Shown piece by piece: positions 1-5,265 of a stretch of 5,337 nucleotides of DNA. Positions within the stretch are counted from its first letter, which is position 1, and every line of letters begins with the position of its first letter. The position numbers and the translations under genes were made by a program. This DNA comes from Anaerolineae bacterium (GTDB lineage: Bacteria; Chloroflexota; Anaerolineae; JACIWR01): positions 1 through 5,337 of the forward strand of contig JAGGZG010000238.1 of the NCBI GenBank assembly GCA_021162125.1, written 5' to 3'. The notes below the pieces were generated by a model that was not told the origin of the DNA, did no database searches, and was given only the letters and a program-made list of their open reading frames with translations.

Positions 1-169
1 AGCACGGGCTGGAAAGAGTGGGATGTCACTAGCGATGTCCAGGCCTTTTACAGCGGCTCGTGCCACTATTCTCTGATGCATCGCGGATCATCCAACCGTA
101 GTTGGGGGCCGAGCCGCTGTAAAAGGCCTGGACATCGCTAGTGACATCCCACTCTTTCCAGCCCGTGCT
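1..169. repeat. Perfect 60-bp fold-back inverted repeat
   Basis: Bases 1-60 are the exact reverse complement of bases 110-169, with a 49-bp unique spacer (61-109). The 110-169 arm is in frame in the minus-strand DNRLRE gene, where it encodes residues 156-175. The 1-60 arm is the same DNA flipped, and it gives a nonsense tail and a stop in that gene. Because the repeat begins at base 1, is identical in both arms and breaks a conserved domain, a fold-back chimera at a contig end is the simplest explanation. A genuine recent inverted duplication that continues left of the window is the alternative. Confidence 0.95.
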
Positions 170-634
170 GGTACCGATATTCAAAGAGGCCGTGGCCGAT
201 CCGGCTACGCTGGGTTGGTTGTTCCAGCGGATGGAGCCCTCGGACCAGTTCTGCACGACCCGCCAGACCTGGTAGGTGCGGTTTTGGCCTGGGTTCTGAT
301 CCATGTACAGGCGCAGCCGGGCGGAAACAATTGTCGCACCGGAAGGGATGGAGATGTTAAAACGGACAAACGAGCGCCGGTTAAGATAATGGTATCCAAG
401 CCACCAATAATAGTAGGACCGGACGTACATACGGCTATCATTGCCATAGTTATTACCAGCCCTATCCTGGCGGACGTACGAGTCCATATTGGTGGCGTAG
501 AACGTCACCGTGGTGTCGGCATGGGCCACGGGCACCGGTGCCACAAACAGGCTGGTGGGGATGAGCATGGTCAGGATCACCAGTATGGATAGCAGTCTCC
601 AGGCCACGGTTTTGCGCGTCTTTGTCGTCTTCAT
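29..634 (-). CDS. Secreted DNRLRE domain-containing protein, C-terminus disrupted
   Basis: This encodes a 201-residue exported protein. A typical signal peptide covers residues 1-39: a basic n-region (K2, K5, R7, K8, R13), a hydrophobic core at about 14-34, and an AHA cleavage site before D40. Residues 41-191 match the DNRLRE / CBM96-like beta-sandwich family, found in surface and secreted proteins and linked in some members to carbohydrate binding. Visible signatures are the aromatic run YYYWWLGYHY (74-83), RSFVRFNI (87-94), RLRLYMD, W130-x-E132-x-x-I135-x-W137-N138 with P141, and W162-D-V-T. The ATG at 634 is chosen because GGAGGAGGG lies 6 nt upstream and the signal peptide begins there. 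An in-frame ATG at 814 would add 60 unlikely residues. From residue 192 the frame enters the inverted repeat, giving an alien ten-residue tail and a TAG stop, so the domain end and anything beyond it are missing. Ligand unknown. The family call is from motif recognition. Confidence 0.82.
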   Translation of the reverse strand: MKTTKTRKTVAWRLLSILVILTMLIPTSLFVAPVPVAHADTTVTFYATNMDSYVRQDRAGNNYGNDSRMYVRSYYYWWLGYHYLNRRSFVRFNISIPSGATIVSARLRLYMDQNPGQNRTYQVWRVVQNWSEGSIRWNNQPSVAGSATASLNIGTSTGWKEWDVTSDVQAFYSGSAPNYGWMIRDASENSGTSRCKRPGHR

Positions 635-640
635 CGTCTT

Positions 641-649
641 CCCTCCTCC
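641..649 (-). promoter_or_regulatory. Strong Shine-Dalgarno of the DNRLRE gene
   Basis: On the minus strand this reads GGAGGAGGG, 6 nt before the ATG at 634. It settles the start of the secreted protein, because no comparable site precedes the upstream in-frame ATG at 814. The site directly follows the 3' arm of the hairpin at 650-670, so folding of the leader could affect ribosome access. Confidence 0.8.
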
Positions 650-722
650 GGCACCGTTGGCTTTGGTGCCCCTTCCCCCAAAAGTCGAAAGCCGTCTTTC
701 ACCCCGGCAGTGATCTCGCCGG
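650..722 (-). other. Three consecutive hairpins in the 5' leader of the DNRLRE gene
   Basis: Read on the minus strand, three perfect short stems follow one another: CCGGC/GCCGG (722-704, 9-nt loop), GAAAG/CTTTC (700-687, ACGG loop) and GGCACC/GGTGCC (670-650, 9-nt loop). The last one abuts the Shine-Dalgarno sequence. This arrangement suggests a structured 5' untranslated region. I compared it by eye with the c-di-GMP-I, FMN, cobalamin and fluoride riboswitch consensus sequences and found no convincing match, so no riboswitch class is assigned. Confidence 0.4.
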
Positions 723-767
723 TTATGCTCTGAATTCGGTTTCACGCTCATCGTTCTTCTCCTCGCC

Positions 768-833
768 AAAAAGGCGCAGACCCAAGAGCCCCTGCCACGC
801 AAAAAGCGCGGCACAGGCCATCAGGTCTGCGCC
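768..833 (-). terminator. Terminator-like hairpin in the leader of the DNRLRE gene
   Basis: On the minus strand a perfect 10-bp stem, GGCGCAGACC (833-824) with GGTCTGCGCC (782-773), is followed at once by TTTTT (772-768). The 41-nt interior can pair further (GCC and GCCGCGC against GCGTGGC and GGC), giving one long stem capped by a T-rich loop. No coding gene lies between this hairpin and the terminator at 1038-1077. It may therefore end a small RNA or act as an attenuator before the DNRLRE gene, whose start is about 130 nt further on. Confidence 0.65.
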
Positions 834-1037
834 CTGTGATGCACACTCCGTATAATTGTGGGTTCCACACCGAAAGGGGCGAACACCCACCTGCTCGCCG
901 AGTCCTAGCAGTGTCCAGCTCATCGTTGCCCTCTGGCTCTTCTTTGATGCCAGGCATCAGTCGTGAGATCTGCCCCATGTCATCACGGGGATTCAACACA
1001 CCCGACCAGCGGCGCGTCCCCCCTACCAGAGAGCGTG
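834..1037 (-). other. Palindrome-bearing segment upstream of the leader terminator; possible small RNA or sensor
   Basis: This stretch lies between two minus-strand terminator-like hairpins and has no gene. It contains the dyads TGTGG-GTT-CCACA (857-869), GATGCC-A-GGCATC (946-958) and CCCCAT/ACGGGG with one G-T pair (973-990). These could be operators, or helices of a transcribed leader or small RNA. There is no clear tRNA T-loop or recognisable riboswitch core. A TATAAT at 851-856 (plus) lacks a matching -35 box and has no gene downstream. Confidence 0.25.
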
Positions 1038-1077
1038 AAAAATACAAAACGGATGCCCGCTCACCCCTCGGCCATCC
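1038..1077 (-). terminator. Intrinsic terminator after the metallopeptidase gene
   Basis: Minus-strand reading gives GGATG-g-CCG (1077-1069), a 9-nt loop, then CGG-g-CATCC (1059-1051), so the stem is 5 bp plus 3 bp around one G/G mismatch. It is followed by GTTTTGTATTTTT (1050-1038). A GC-rich stem with a T tract is the classic Rho-independent form. It lies about 210 nt beyond the stop at 1289 and probably ends the three-gene transcript, leaving the DNRLRE gene as a separate unit. Confidence 0.65.
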
Positions 1078-1215
1078 TCACGTTTTTCGTGTCTGGTAAC
1101 GTCCCTCGCTGCGGGTCTTTAAATCCGATTTTAATCTATCACAAATATGTTAGACCAAAGTTAGAGAACCACTAAACTTTGACTATAAAATGGGCGGGAA
1201 AAAACTCACTGGAGG

Positions 1216-1238
1216 AAAATAAATAGGGAAAATCCCTA
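1216..1238 (-). terminator. Weak AT-rich hairpin with T-rich tail
   Basis: The perfect dyad TAGGGA-AAA-TCCCTA (1224-1238) is followed on the minus strand by TTTATTTT (1223-1216). It lies 51 nt past the stop of the metallopeptidase gene. The stem is only 6 bp with three G-C pairs and a 3-nt loop, so it would be a leaky terminator at best, perhaps helping the stronger one at 1038-1077. Confidence 0.3.
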
Positions 1239-1256
1239 AGCGGGGGTCACAAACTA

Positions 1257-1298
1257 AGGACTAAAGATCGAGGAGTAGAGACCGAGGACTAAAAACCG
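1257..1298. repeat. Three imperfect 14-bp tandem repeats across a stop codon
   Basis: Three adjacent units, AGGACTAAAGATCG (1257-1270), AGGAGTAGAGACCG (1271-1284) and AGGACTAAAAACCG (1285-1298), differ by a few bases each. The third contains the TAG stop of the metallopeptidase (1289-1291, minus), so the repeat supplies the final codons and may have altered the protein end. Function unknown. Confidence 0.7.
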
Positions 1299-2590
1299 CC
1301 TGGCAACACCCGCAGCAGATCCGCGTAGCTGTTCATCGGGGCCACGGTGTGCAGAAAAGCCTTGAGGGAACCGGTCTGCGCGCGCAGGCGGGTGAGTTGT
1401 ATACCGATGGGGTTCACTTCCTCGGATGCACCGGAGGAGGGACTGGTGGCGTAGGAGCCGTGAAAGGCGAAATAAGCCTGGTTCAACTTGCGGATGTAGT
1501 ATCCCTGGGAGACGAGGAACTGGCGGCGTTCCTCCATGTAGGCCTCGGCCTCCTCAATCTGTCCTGCGTCGAGCAGCTCTTGAACCCGCAGGCGGATGGT
1601 GCGCATCTCCTGCGCGAAGTCGAACTTCTTCTCTTCGGGCGCTGGCTGTTTTTGGGCCGGAGGGGGAGACGGCGGTGGCACGAATTCCGGGTAGTAACGA
1701 GCGACTACTAGCTTACTGACCTCTCCCCCGACCAGGGAGGCCACCGTCTCGTTCATCGTGCGCAACTCCGGGCTGGTGTCGTAGTTCCAGCCCAGCGGAT
1801 GGAAAGCGAGGTAGTCGTGGGTCCATTCGTGAGCCACCGTATCCATCAGCCAGTTTACCGACGCCGTCTCGTACACCATCGCCGGGTAGGTGGAGAGACC
1901 ACCGATCTCGGTGACCAGCGAGGAGACGTTGAGCGTGGTGTCCACTCTGTCCTCGATGGCCTCCCACTCGTCTAAGGGCACGCCAGGTTTGAGGTGCACT
2001 TCTGCCTGGACGCGGATCTCGTCGCGGGGGGAGATGATAAGCACCAGGGGCAGAGGCTCGAAACAGAACTCGACCGGGGGCCACAGGTAGCCCTGCTGAC
2101 CGAGGCCCTCGGCGATGAGCACCGACTCCACCTGCTCGGCAACGATGCCCTCCACCAAGTCCACCCGCCGGGCCTGAATCTGGCGCAGGCTGCGCAACTC
2201 GGCGCGGATGGGTTCCGCTGCTTGCGCGGCATTCTCACCTTCTTGGGTGCTGTATACCCGATTAAGCTGCCACTCCAGGTCGTGGATGCGCCGCACGCGG
2301 GCCAGGTAATCCACCACCACGGCTTTGCGCTGAGCCTCGGTCAAGTAAGCCTGCGGGCTGGCCGCCGTCTCCGCCACCAGGTGCAGTCCGGCGGCTGCTT
2401 CCCAGAGCACGAAGTCGAAGTGGCGACCGGAGACCAGGTAGTGCACTCGCTGGTCGAAATACTCCGTAGGCGGAATGGCGTCCGCGCGCAGGGTGACCAG
2501 CATGACCAGGAGGAGTATCGTGTTCCTTATGCCCCCTCGCCGCCGGAACAGCCTCCATGCCCGGTACAGTCGCCGCAATGCTTGCATCAC
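1289..2590 (-). CDS. Exported HExxH (gluzincin-type) zinc metallopeptidase, family uncertain
   Basis: This is a 433-residue protein. Residues 1-23 are arginine-rich, 24-34 are hydrophobic, and ADA (36-38) precedes IPP, so it looks like a signal peptide, though an uncleaved anchor is possible. Residues about 85-160 are charged and helical. The catalytic signature is H254-E255-W-T-H258 with N280-E281-T-V-A about 23 residues later: the two histidines and E281 would bind zinc and E255 would be the general base, as in gluzincins. A Pro-rich linker (304-318) leads to a helical C-terminal region. The pattern of HExxH, NExxA and a late LNQAYFAFHGSY segment (369-380) resembles predicted aminopeptidases of Pfam PF10023, but I cannot confirm membership. 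The GTG start at 2590 gives a 4-nt GTGA overlap with the upstream peptidase gene. An ATG directly after it (2587) is an equally possible start. The substrate is unknown, and secreted or cell-surface proteolysis is inferred. Confidence 0.8.
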   Translation of the reverse strand: MMQALRRLYRAWRLFRRRGGIRNTILLLVMLVTLRADAIPPTEYFDQRVHYLVSGRHFDFVLWEAAAGLHLVAETAASPQAYLTEAQRKAVVVDYLARVRRIHDLEWQLNRVYSTQEGENAAQAAEPIRAELRSLRQIQARRVDLVEGIVAEQVESVLIAEGLGQQGYLWPPVEFCFEPLPLVLIISPRDEIRVQAEVHLKPGVPLDEWEAIEDRVDTTLNVSSLVTEIGGLSTYPAMVYETASVNWLMDTVAHEWTHDYLAFHPLGWNYDTSPELRTMNETVASLVGGEVSKLVVARYYPEFVPPPSPPPAQKQPAPEEKKFDFAQEMRTIRLRVQELLDAGQIEEAEAYMEERRQFLVSQGYYIRKLNQAYFAFHGSYATSPSSGASEEVNPIGIQLTRLRAQTGSLKAFLHTVAPMNSYADLLRVLPGGF

Positions 2591-3699
2591 CTGAGTGCCT
2601 CAGAAAACGGGTTTCTTCTGGTAAGAATTTCCGCCACCTGATCCAGGGGCAGCGCGTGACGGACGTGACCACCCCGGCCAGTCATCGTCTCCGCGCGGAA
2701 GAGGGCGTTGAGCACCGCTTCCTCGGTGGCTTCCACCGTAGCCTGGAACAGGGCGTTGATAGCCGGGCCATTCTCGGCCAGGCAGTGCACTTGGCGCACG
2801 AGAGTGTGTGAGTAGTGCGGCACCCGCTGGGCGGTGGAGAAGGCGATAGTGAAATCACCGCTGCCGTTGGTGGCCGTAGAGCCGGTGCGGGCCAAGCCGT
2901 GAGCGGTGCGCCGGGCCACCCGCGACAGTTGCCGCGAGGTCAGCGGGGCATCGGTGGCCAGGACGATCATGATCGAGCCTTCGCCCTGCGGCTCCTCCCC
3001 CGGCCAGTCAACCAGTTCCCGCCCCACGGGTACTCCGCCAATCAGCAGTTGCTCCCGATAGCCGAAGTTGGCCACCACCAGCACCCCCACTGTGAATCCG
3101 CCGTAGCGTTCGGGCACCACACGCGAGGCAGTGCCCACCCCACCTTTGAAGCCGAAGGCCGACATTCCGGTGCCCGCGCCCACGTTTCCCTCGGCCACCA
3201 GCCCGCCCTGCGCGCCGTCAATCGCCGCCCACACGTGTTCCGCGCGCACGTGGCGTCCCTGGATGTCGTTGAGATACCCGTCGTTACATTCGCCGACCAA
3301 CGGGTTCATCGTGCTGGTGCGCACTCCGATGTCTGGATTGCGGCGCAGCGCCCAGCTCACCAGCGCGTCGGCCACCAGGCCCACGTTCAGGGTGTTGGTC
3401 AGGCAGATGGGACTCTCGATGACGCCAAGTTCGCGCACCTGCTCGAAGCCGAGGGGCTTACCGAAGCCGTTGATGGTATGCACCGCGCCAATCACTTTCT
3501 CGCGGAAAATGTCGTCGCCGTGGGGCAGCACGGCGGTGACGCCGGTGCGCACTGCCTGTGGGCCAGGCCCCTCGATGAGGGTGGTGTGCCCCACGCGCAC
3601 GCCACTCACGTCAGTGATGGCGTTCAGCGGGCCGGGGGACAGTCCACGGAAAGGGACGCCGAACTCGCGGGCGCGAGGACGGGAAGAGGCTGTTTTCAT
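2587..3699 (-). CDS. P1 family (S58) DmpA/BapA-type aminopeptidase
   Basis: This is a 370-residue member of peptidase family S58, self-processing Ntn-like hydrolases that include the D-aminopeptidase DmpA and the beta-aminopeptidase BapA. They remove N-terminal residues, often D- or beta-amino acids, from peptides. Visible family landmarks are NAITDVSGVRVGHTT (26-40), GECNDGYLND (136-145, with Y142), GNVGAGTGM (171-179), N211 in the VVANFG segment (oxyanion position), G241-S242 in the EGSIMIVLATDAPL segment, and NGSGDF (278-283). By family precedent the chain cleaves itself before S242, which becomes the nucleophile of the small subunit. Length is normal and every landmark is present, so it should be active. 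No signal peptide is visible, so it is probably cytoplasmic. The ATG at 3699 has a strong ribosome site. It lies 4 nt after the methyltransferase gene and overlaps the metallopeptidase start. Whether it prefers D-, beta- or L-peptides cannot be read from the sequence. Confidence 0.95.
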   Translation of the reverse strand: MKTASSRPRAREFGVPFRGLSPGPLNAITDVSGVRVGHTTLIEGPGPQAVRTGVTAVLPHGDDIFREKVIGAVHTINGFGKPLGFEQVRELGVIESPICLTNTLNVGLVADALVSWALRRNPDIGVRTSTMNPLVGECNDGYLNDIQGRHVRAEHVWAAIDGAQGGLVAEGNVGAGTGMSAFGFKGGVGTASRVVPERYGGFTVGVLVVANFGYREQLLIGGVPVGRELVDWPGEEPQGEGSIMIVLATDAPLTSRQLSRVARRTAHGLARTGSTATNGSGDFTIAFSTAQRVPHYSHTLVRQVHCLAENGPAINALFQATVEATEEAVLNALFRAETMTGRGGHVRHALPLDQVAEILTRRNPFSEALR

Positions 3700-3703
3700 G
3701 GGT

Positions 3704-3715
3704 TCACCTCCCTTT
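3704..3715 (-). promoter_or_regulatory. Shine-Dalgarno containing the upstream stop codon
   Basis: On the minus strand this reads AAAGGGAGGTGA, and its last three bases are the TGA stop of the methyltransferase gene. The ATG of the S58 peptidase follows after 4 nt. The near-perfect anti-16S match fixes that start. Ribosomes ending on the methyltransferase would cover this site, so the two genes are probably translationally coupled. Confidence 0.85.
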
Positions 3716-4864
3716 GATGGCCCGCAGCACGCGATAGCGGTTATCCTGATAGACGGTGGTCACGTTGCCGAACCTCTCCTCGATCCAGTTGTCGTAGCGG
3801 ATGAAACGGTTGGCGACCAGGTATAGCCGGCCGCCCCGCCGCAACACTCGCCCCGCATCCAGGATGAATTGATGAGCCACGTCGTATGCCACGCCAAAAC
3901 CCTGGTGAAAGGGCGGGTTCGTCGCCACCACGTCAAACTTGCGGTCGAAGACGGCGGAAGCGCAGTCGCTAAGAAGCACCTCGGCATTGGTGATGCCATT
4001 GAGAGCCAGGGTTCGCCGGGCAGCCTCCACCGCCGTGCAGGAGGAGTCCACCAGGGTGACGTGGCCCTGCGGGCACAGACGCGCGGCCACCAATCCGATC
4101 ACCCCGCTGCCACAACCCAGGTCGAGTACAACGTCGGTGGGACGCAATTGCAATGCCTCGATTAAGACGCGGGTGCCCTGATCCAGGCCCAGGCCAGCAA
4201 ATACCCCTGGGCGGGAGACGAAGCGCACGGTCTGACCACGCACCTCGGCTGTGATCTCAGTGTAAGGGGCAGGCGGCGACACGGCAATGGACGTGCGTTT
4301 GATAGACACGGCCACGCGGTGTCTGGACTTGATGCGCAGCACCTCGGCGTTGCCGAAAAGGGCCTTCATCCGAGCTACGGCGGACTTAATCCCGCCGCGT
4401 GTGGGACCGGCCAGCAACAGCCGTCCCCCGATCCGCAGCGCGGCGGCAGCGTCGGTCAGGGCACGGAGAGTCGTCTCCCGACCTTTCGGTAAAGCCAGAG
4501 CCACCAGGTCAAAGGCCGAGCCACGGATGGCAGCCTCTTCGCCCAGACGAACCTCGGCGTTAGTGACCTCGTTCAGGGCCAGCGTGCGTTGGGCAGCCTC
4601 CACGGCCACACAGGAATCGTCCACCAGGAGCACGCGGCCCTGCGGCACGCGGCCCGCCGCGATCAGCCCCAGCAGGCCATTGCCGCAGCCCAAGACAAGT
4701 ACCGCGTCTGTCGGGGCAGGGGCCAGCGTCTGAGCAAGGAGCCGCGTGGCGGGGTCCACGCGGTTCCACGAGACAATGCCGGGCTTGGAGACCAGGCGAT
4801 AGGTGGTGTCATCTAACTCCAGGGTGATCTCGCGGAAGCGGTGGTAGTCCATTCTCAATGCCAT
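3704..4864 (-). CDS. Two-domain class I SAM-dependent methyltransferase, RsmC/RlmG-like
   Basis: This is a 386-residue protein of two tandem Rossmann methyltransferase domains of the small-domain (MTS, Pfam PF05175) type, the layout of RsmC and RlmG, which methylate guanine N2 in rRNA. The C-terminal half (about 203-386) looks catalytic: the SAM-binding loop is DLGCGSG (248-254), an acidic D273 follows in HVTLVDSS, and the substrate-base motif is N316-P-P-F319. The N-terminal half keeps VLGCGNG (57-63) and VDDS, but where NPPF should be it has ALPK, so it is probably non-catalytic and structural or RNA-binding. That division of labour is known in RsmC. The ATG at 4864 has GAGGG directly against it and AAGG 8 nt upstream; the ATG at 4852 (M5) is a real alternative. 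It is the first gene of the three-gene cluster. The rRNA target is inferred from the family, and a different small-molecule or RNA substrate is possible. Confidence 0.88.
   Translation of the reverse strand: MALRMDYHRFREITLELDDTTYRLVSKPGIVSWNRVDPATRLLAQTLAPAPTDAVLVLGCGNGLLGLIAAGRVPQGRVLLVDDSCVAVEAAQRTLALNEVTNAEVRLGEEAAIRGSAFDLVALALPKGRETTLRALTDAAAALRIGGRLLLAGPTRGGIKSAVARMKALFGNAEVLRIKSRHRVAVSIKRTSIAVSPPAPYTEITAEVRGQTVRFVSRPGVFAGLGLDQGTRVLIEALQLRPTDVVLDLGCGSGVIGLVAARLCPQGHVTLVDSSCTAVEAARRTLALNGITNAEVLLSDCASAVFDRKFDVVATNPPFHQGFGVAYDVAHQFILDAGRVLRRGGRLYLVANRFIRYDNWIEERFGNVTTVYQDNRYRVLRAIKGR
3956..4831 (-). repeat. Internal gene duplication within the methyltransferase
   Basis: Residues 12-112 (4529-4831) align without gaps to residues 203-303 (3956-4258) at a constant offset of 191, with about half the positions identical by eye. 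Shared blocks include AVEAA-x-RTLALN, TNAEV, PQG and LGCG. The DNA also looks alike, for example in the stretches near 4013-4075 and 4591-4650. The similarity continues more loosely to the end of each domain. Confidence 0.8.
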
Positions 4865-4872
4865 CCCTCATA

Positions 4873-4890
4873 CCTTATTCGCCTTATTCG
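4873..4890. repeat. Perfect 9-bp tandem duplication upstream of the methyltransferase
   Basis: CCTTATTCG occurs twice in direct succession (4873-4881 and 4882-4890). On the minus strand each copy reads CGAATAAGG and so carries AATAAG, a passable -10 box, and AAGG, a weak ribosome-binding match. Duplication here could change promoter or translation strength of the operon. Confidence 0.7.
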
Positions 4891-4902
4891 GCCCCATCTC
4901 AA
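4874..4902 (-). promoter_or_regulatory. Candidate sigma-70-type promoter of the three-gene cluster
   Basis: Minus-strand TTGAGA (4902-4897; 5 of 6 to TTGACA) is separated by 17 nt from AATAAG (4879-4874; 4 of 6 to TATAAT). The expected start site near 4867 falls only 3 nt before the ATG at 4864, or about 15 nt before the ATG at 4852. The message would therefore be almost leaderless, or the later start would be used. The match is modest and based on spacing alone. Confidence 0.3.
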
Positions 4903-4938
4903 TCCGGTGAACCATCCCTACGCGCCTCCGTTCGCCCC

Positions 4939-4975
4939 CCCTCAGTCCTCCCCGCTCCGCGGGGGAGTTAGAGGG
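4939..4975. repeat. GC-rich hairpin repeat
   Basis: CTCCCCGC (4948-4955) pairs with GCGGGGGAG (4959-4967, one extra G) around a TCC loop, and the outer CCCTC (4939-4943) pairs with GAGGG (4971-4975). There is no T tract on either side, so termination is unlikely. It looks like a dispersed intergenic palindrome of the REP-like kind, though only one copy is seen here. Confidence 0.55.
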
Positions 4976-5022
4976 CATAGGCGTCAAGCTAAGACTCCAT
5001 CCGACCCTCCCCCTAGCCACCT

Positions 5023-5041
5023 CCCTGGCAGGCTGGCAGGG
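5023..5041. repeat. Short hairpin with internal direct repeat
   Basis: CCCTG (5023-5027) can pair with CAGGG (5037-5041), and the same stretch holds TGGCAGG twice (5026-5032 and 5034-5040). It sits in C-rich DNA like that around the hairpin at 4939-4975 and may belong to the same repeat class. Function unknown. Confidence 0.35.
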
Positions 5042-5087
5042 AAGGAGAATTGCCGCCCCCTCACAAGTGTAGGTTGTTGCCCGGAAG

Positions 5088-5188
5088 GCCCGGACGTGAA
5101 CGTCCGGGCTGGAAGAACGAAGCCCTGCGGGCTAATTTAGCCCCGGAGGGGGCTTTGCTCTCTCAGCCCGGAGCTTCTAGCTCCGGGC
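5088..5188. repeat. Composite palindrome: two hairpin arms mirrored around a central hairpin pair
   Basis: The left arm has GCCCGGACG/CGTCCGGGC (5088-5109), a linker, and AGCCC/GGGCT (5121-5133). The right arm has AGCCCC/GGGGCT (5139-5154), a linker, and GCCCGGAGCT/AGCTCCGGGC (5166-5188). The two halves mirror each other around GGGCTAATTTAGCCC (5129-5143), and even the linkers match as inverted copies (TGGAAGAACGAAG against TGAGAGAGCAAAG). The stems keep pairing although the paired letters differ between arms, which hints at selection for structure or a shared generating process. Confidence 0.8.
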
Positions 5189-5250
5189 GAGTAGGGCACT
5201 TCCAACCCCGATTGTTACTACTCAGGCCAGCGGTTGAAACCGCGCCTGAG
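5189..5250. repeat. Two further hairpins of the palindrome array
   Basis: GAGTAG (5189-5194) pairs with CTACTC (5218-5223). Overlapping it by three bases, CTCAGGC (5221-5227) pairs with GCCTGAG (5244-5250), enclosing a second perfect stem GCGGTT/AACCGC (5230-5243, GA loop). They begin directly after the preceding palindrome, so the array is continuous. Confidence 0.7.
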
Positions 5251-5265
5251 GAGCTAAAGCTGGCT

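Larger units (their letters stand above)
635..1288. other. Noncoding interval between the metallopeptidase and DNRLRE genes
   Basis: This 654-bp stretch has no convincing gene. The short open frames here (for example minus 748-1047 and plus 836-1099) show no ribosome site, family motif or protein-like composition. From right to left it holds a 14-bp tandem repeat, a weak hairpin with a T-rich tail (1216-1238), an AT-rich segment (about 1100-1250), a good minus-strand terminator (1038-1077), a section of short palindromes (834-1037), a second terminator-like hairpin (768-833), and the structured leader of the DNRLRE gene. The promoter of that gene must lie here if it is transcribed separately, but I see no strong -35/-10 pair. 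Confidence 0.6.

Noticed and set aside
641..760. c-di-GMP-I riboswitch in the DNRLRE leader
   Set aside because: An AAAGCC occurs in a hairpin loop, but the GGCAAACC, GNRA loop and tetraloop-receptor parts of the class are absent.
635..814. N-terminal extension of the DNRLRE protein to an ATG at 814
   Set aside because: It would bury a clear signal peptide behind 60 Arg/Gly-rich residues and cross the leader hairpins; the ATG at 634 has a strong ribosome site.
851..856. TATAAT on the plus strand as a promoter
   Set aside because: There is no -35 box at 16-18 nt and no plus-strand gene downstream.
941..1037. tRNA gene on the minus strand (TTGAATCCCC resembling a T-arm)
   Set aside because: There is no TTC T-loop, no acceptor stem and no anticodon arm in register.
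748..1047. Minus-strand 99-codon open frame in the intergenic region
   Set aside because: It runs through the 10-bp terminator stem and other palindromes, lacks a ribosome site and has no protein-like pattern.
1994..2641. Plus-strand open frame of 215 codons opposite the metallopeptidase
   Set aside because: It overlaps a gene with a clear zinc motif and signal peptide, and has no recognisable motif of its own.
2815..3717. Long plus-strand open frame (300 codons) opposite the S58 peptidase
   Set aside because: It is antisense to a gene with all family landmarks, is rich in His, Ala and Gly as GC-rich shadows are, and shows no domain.
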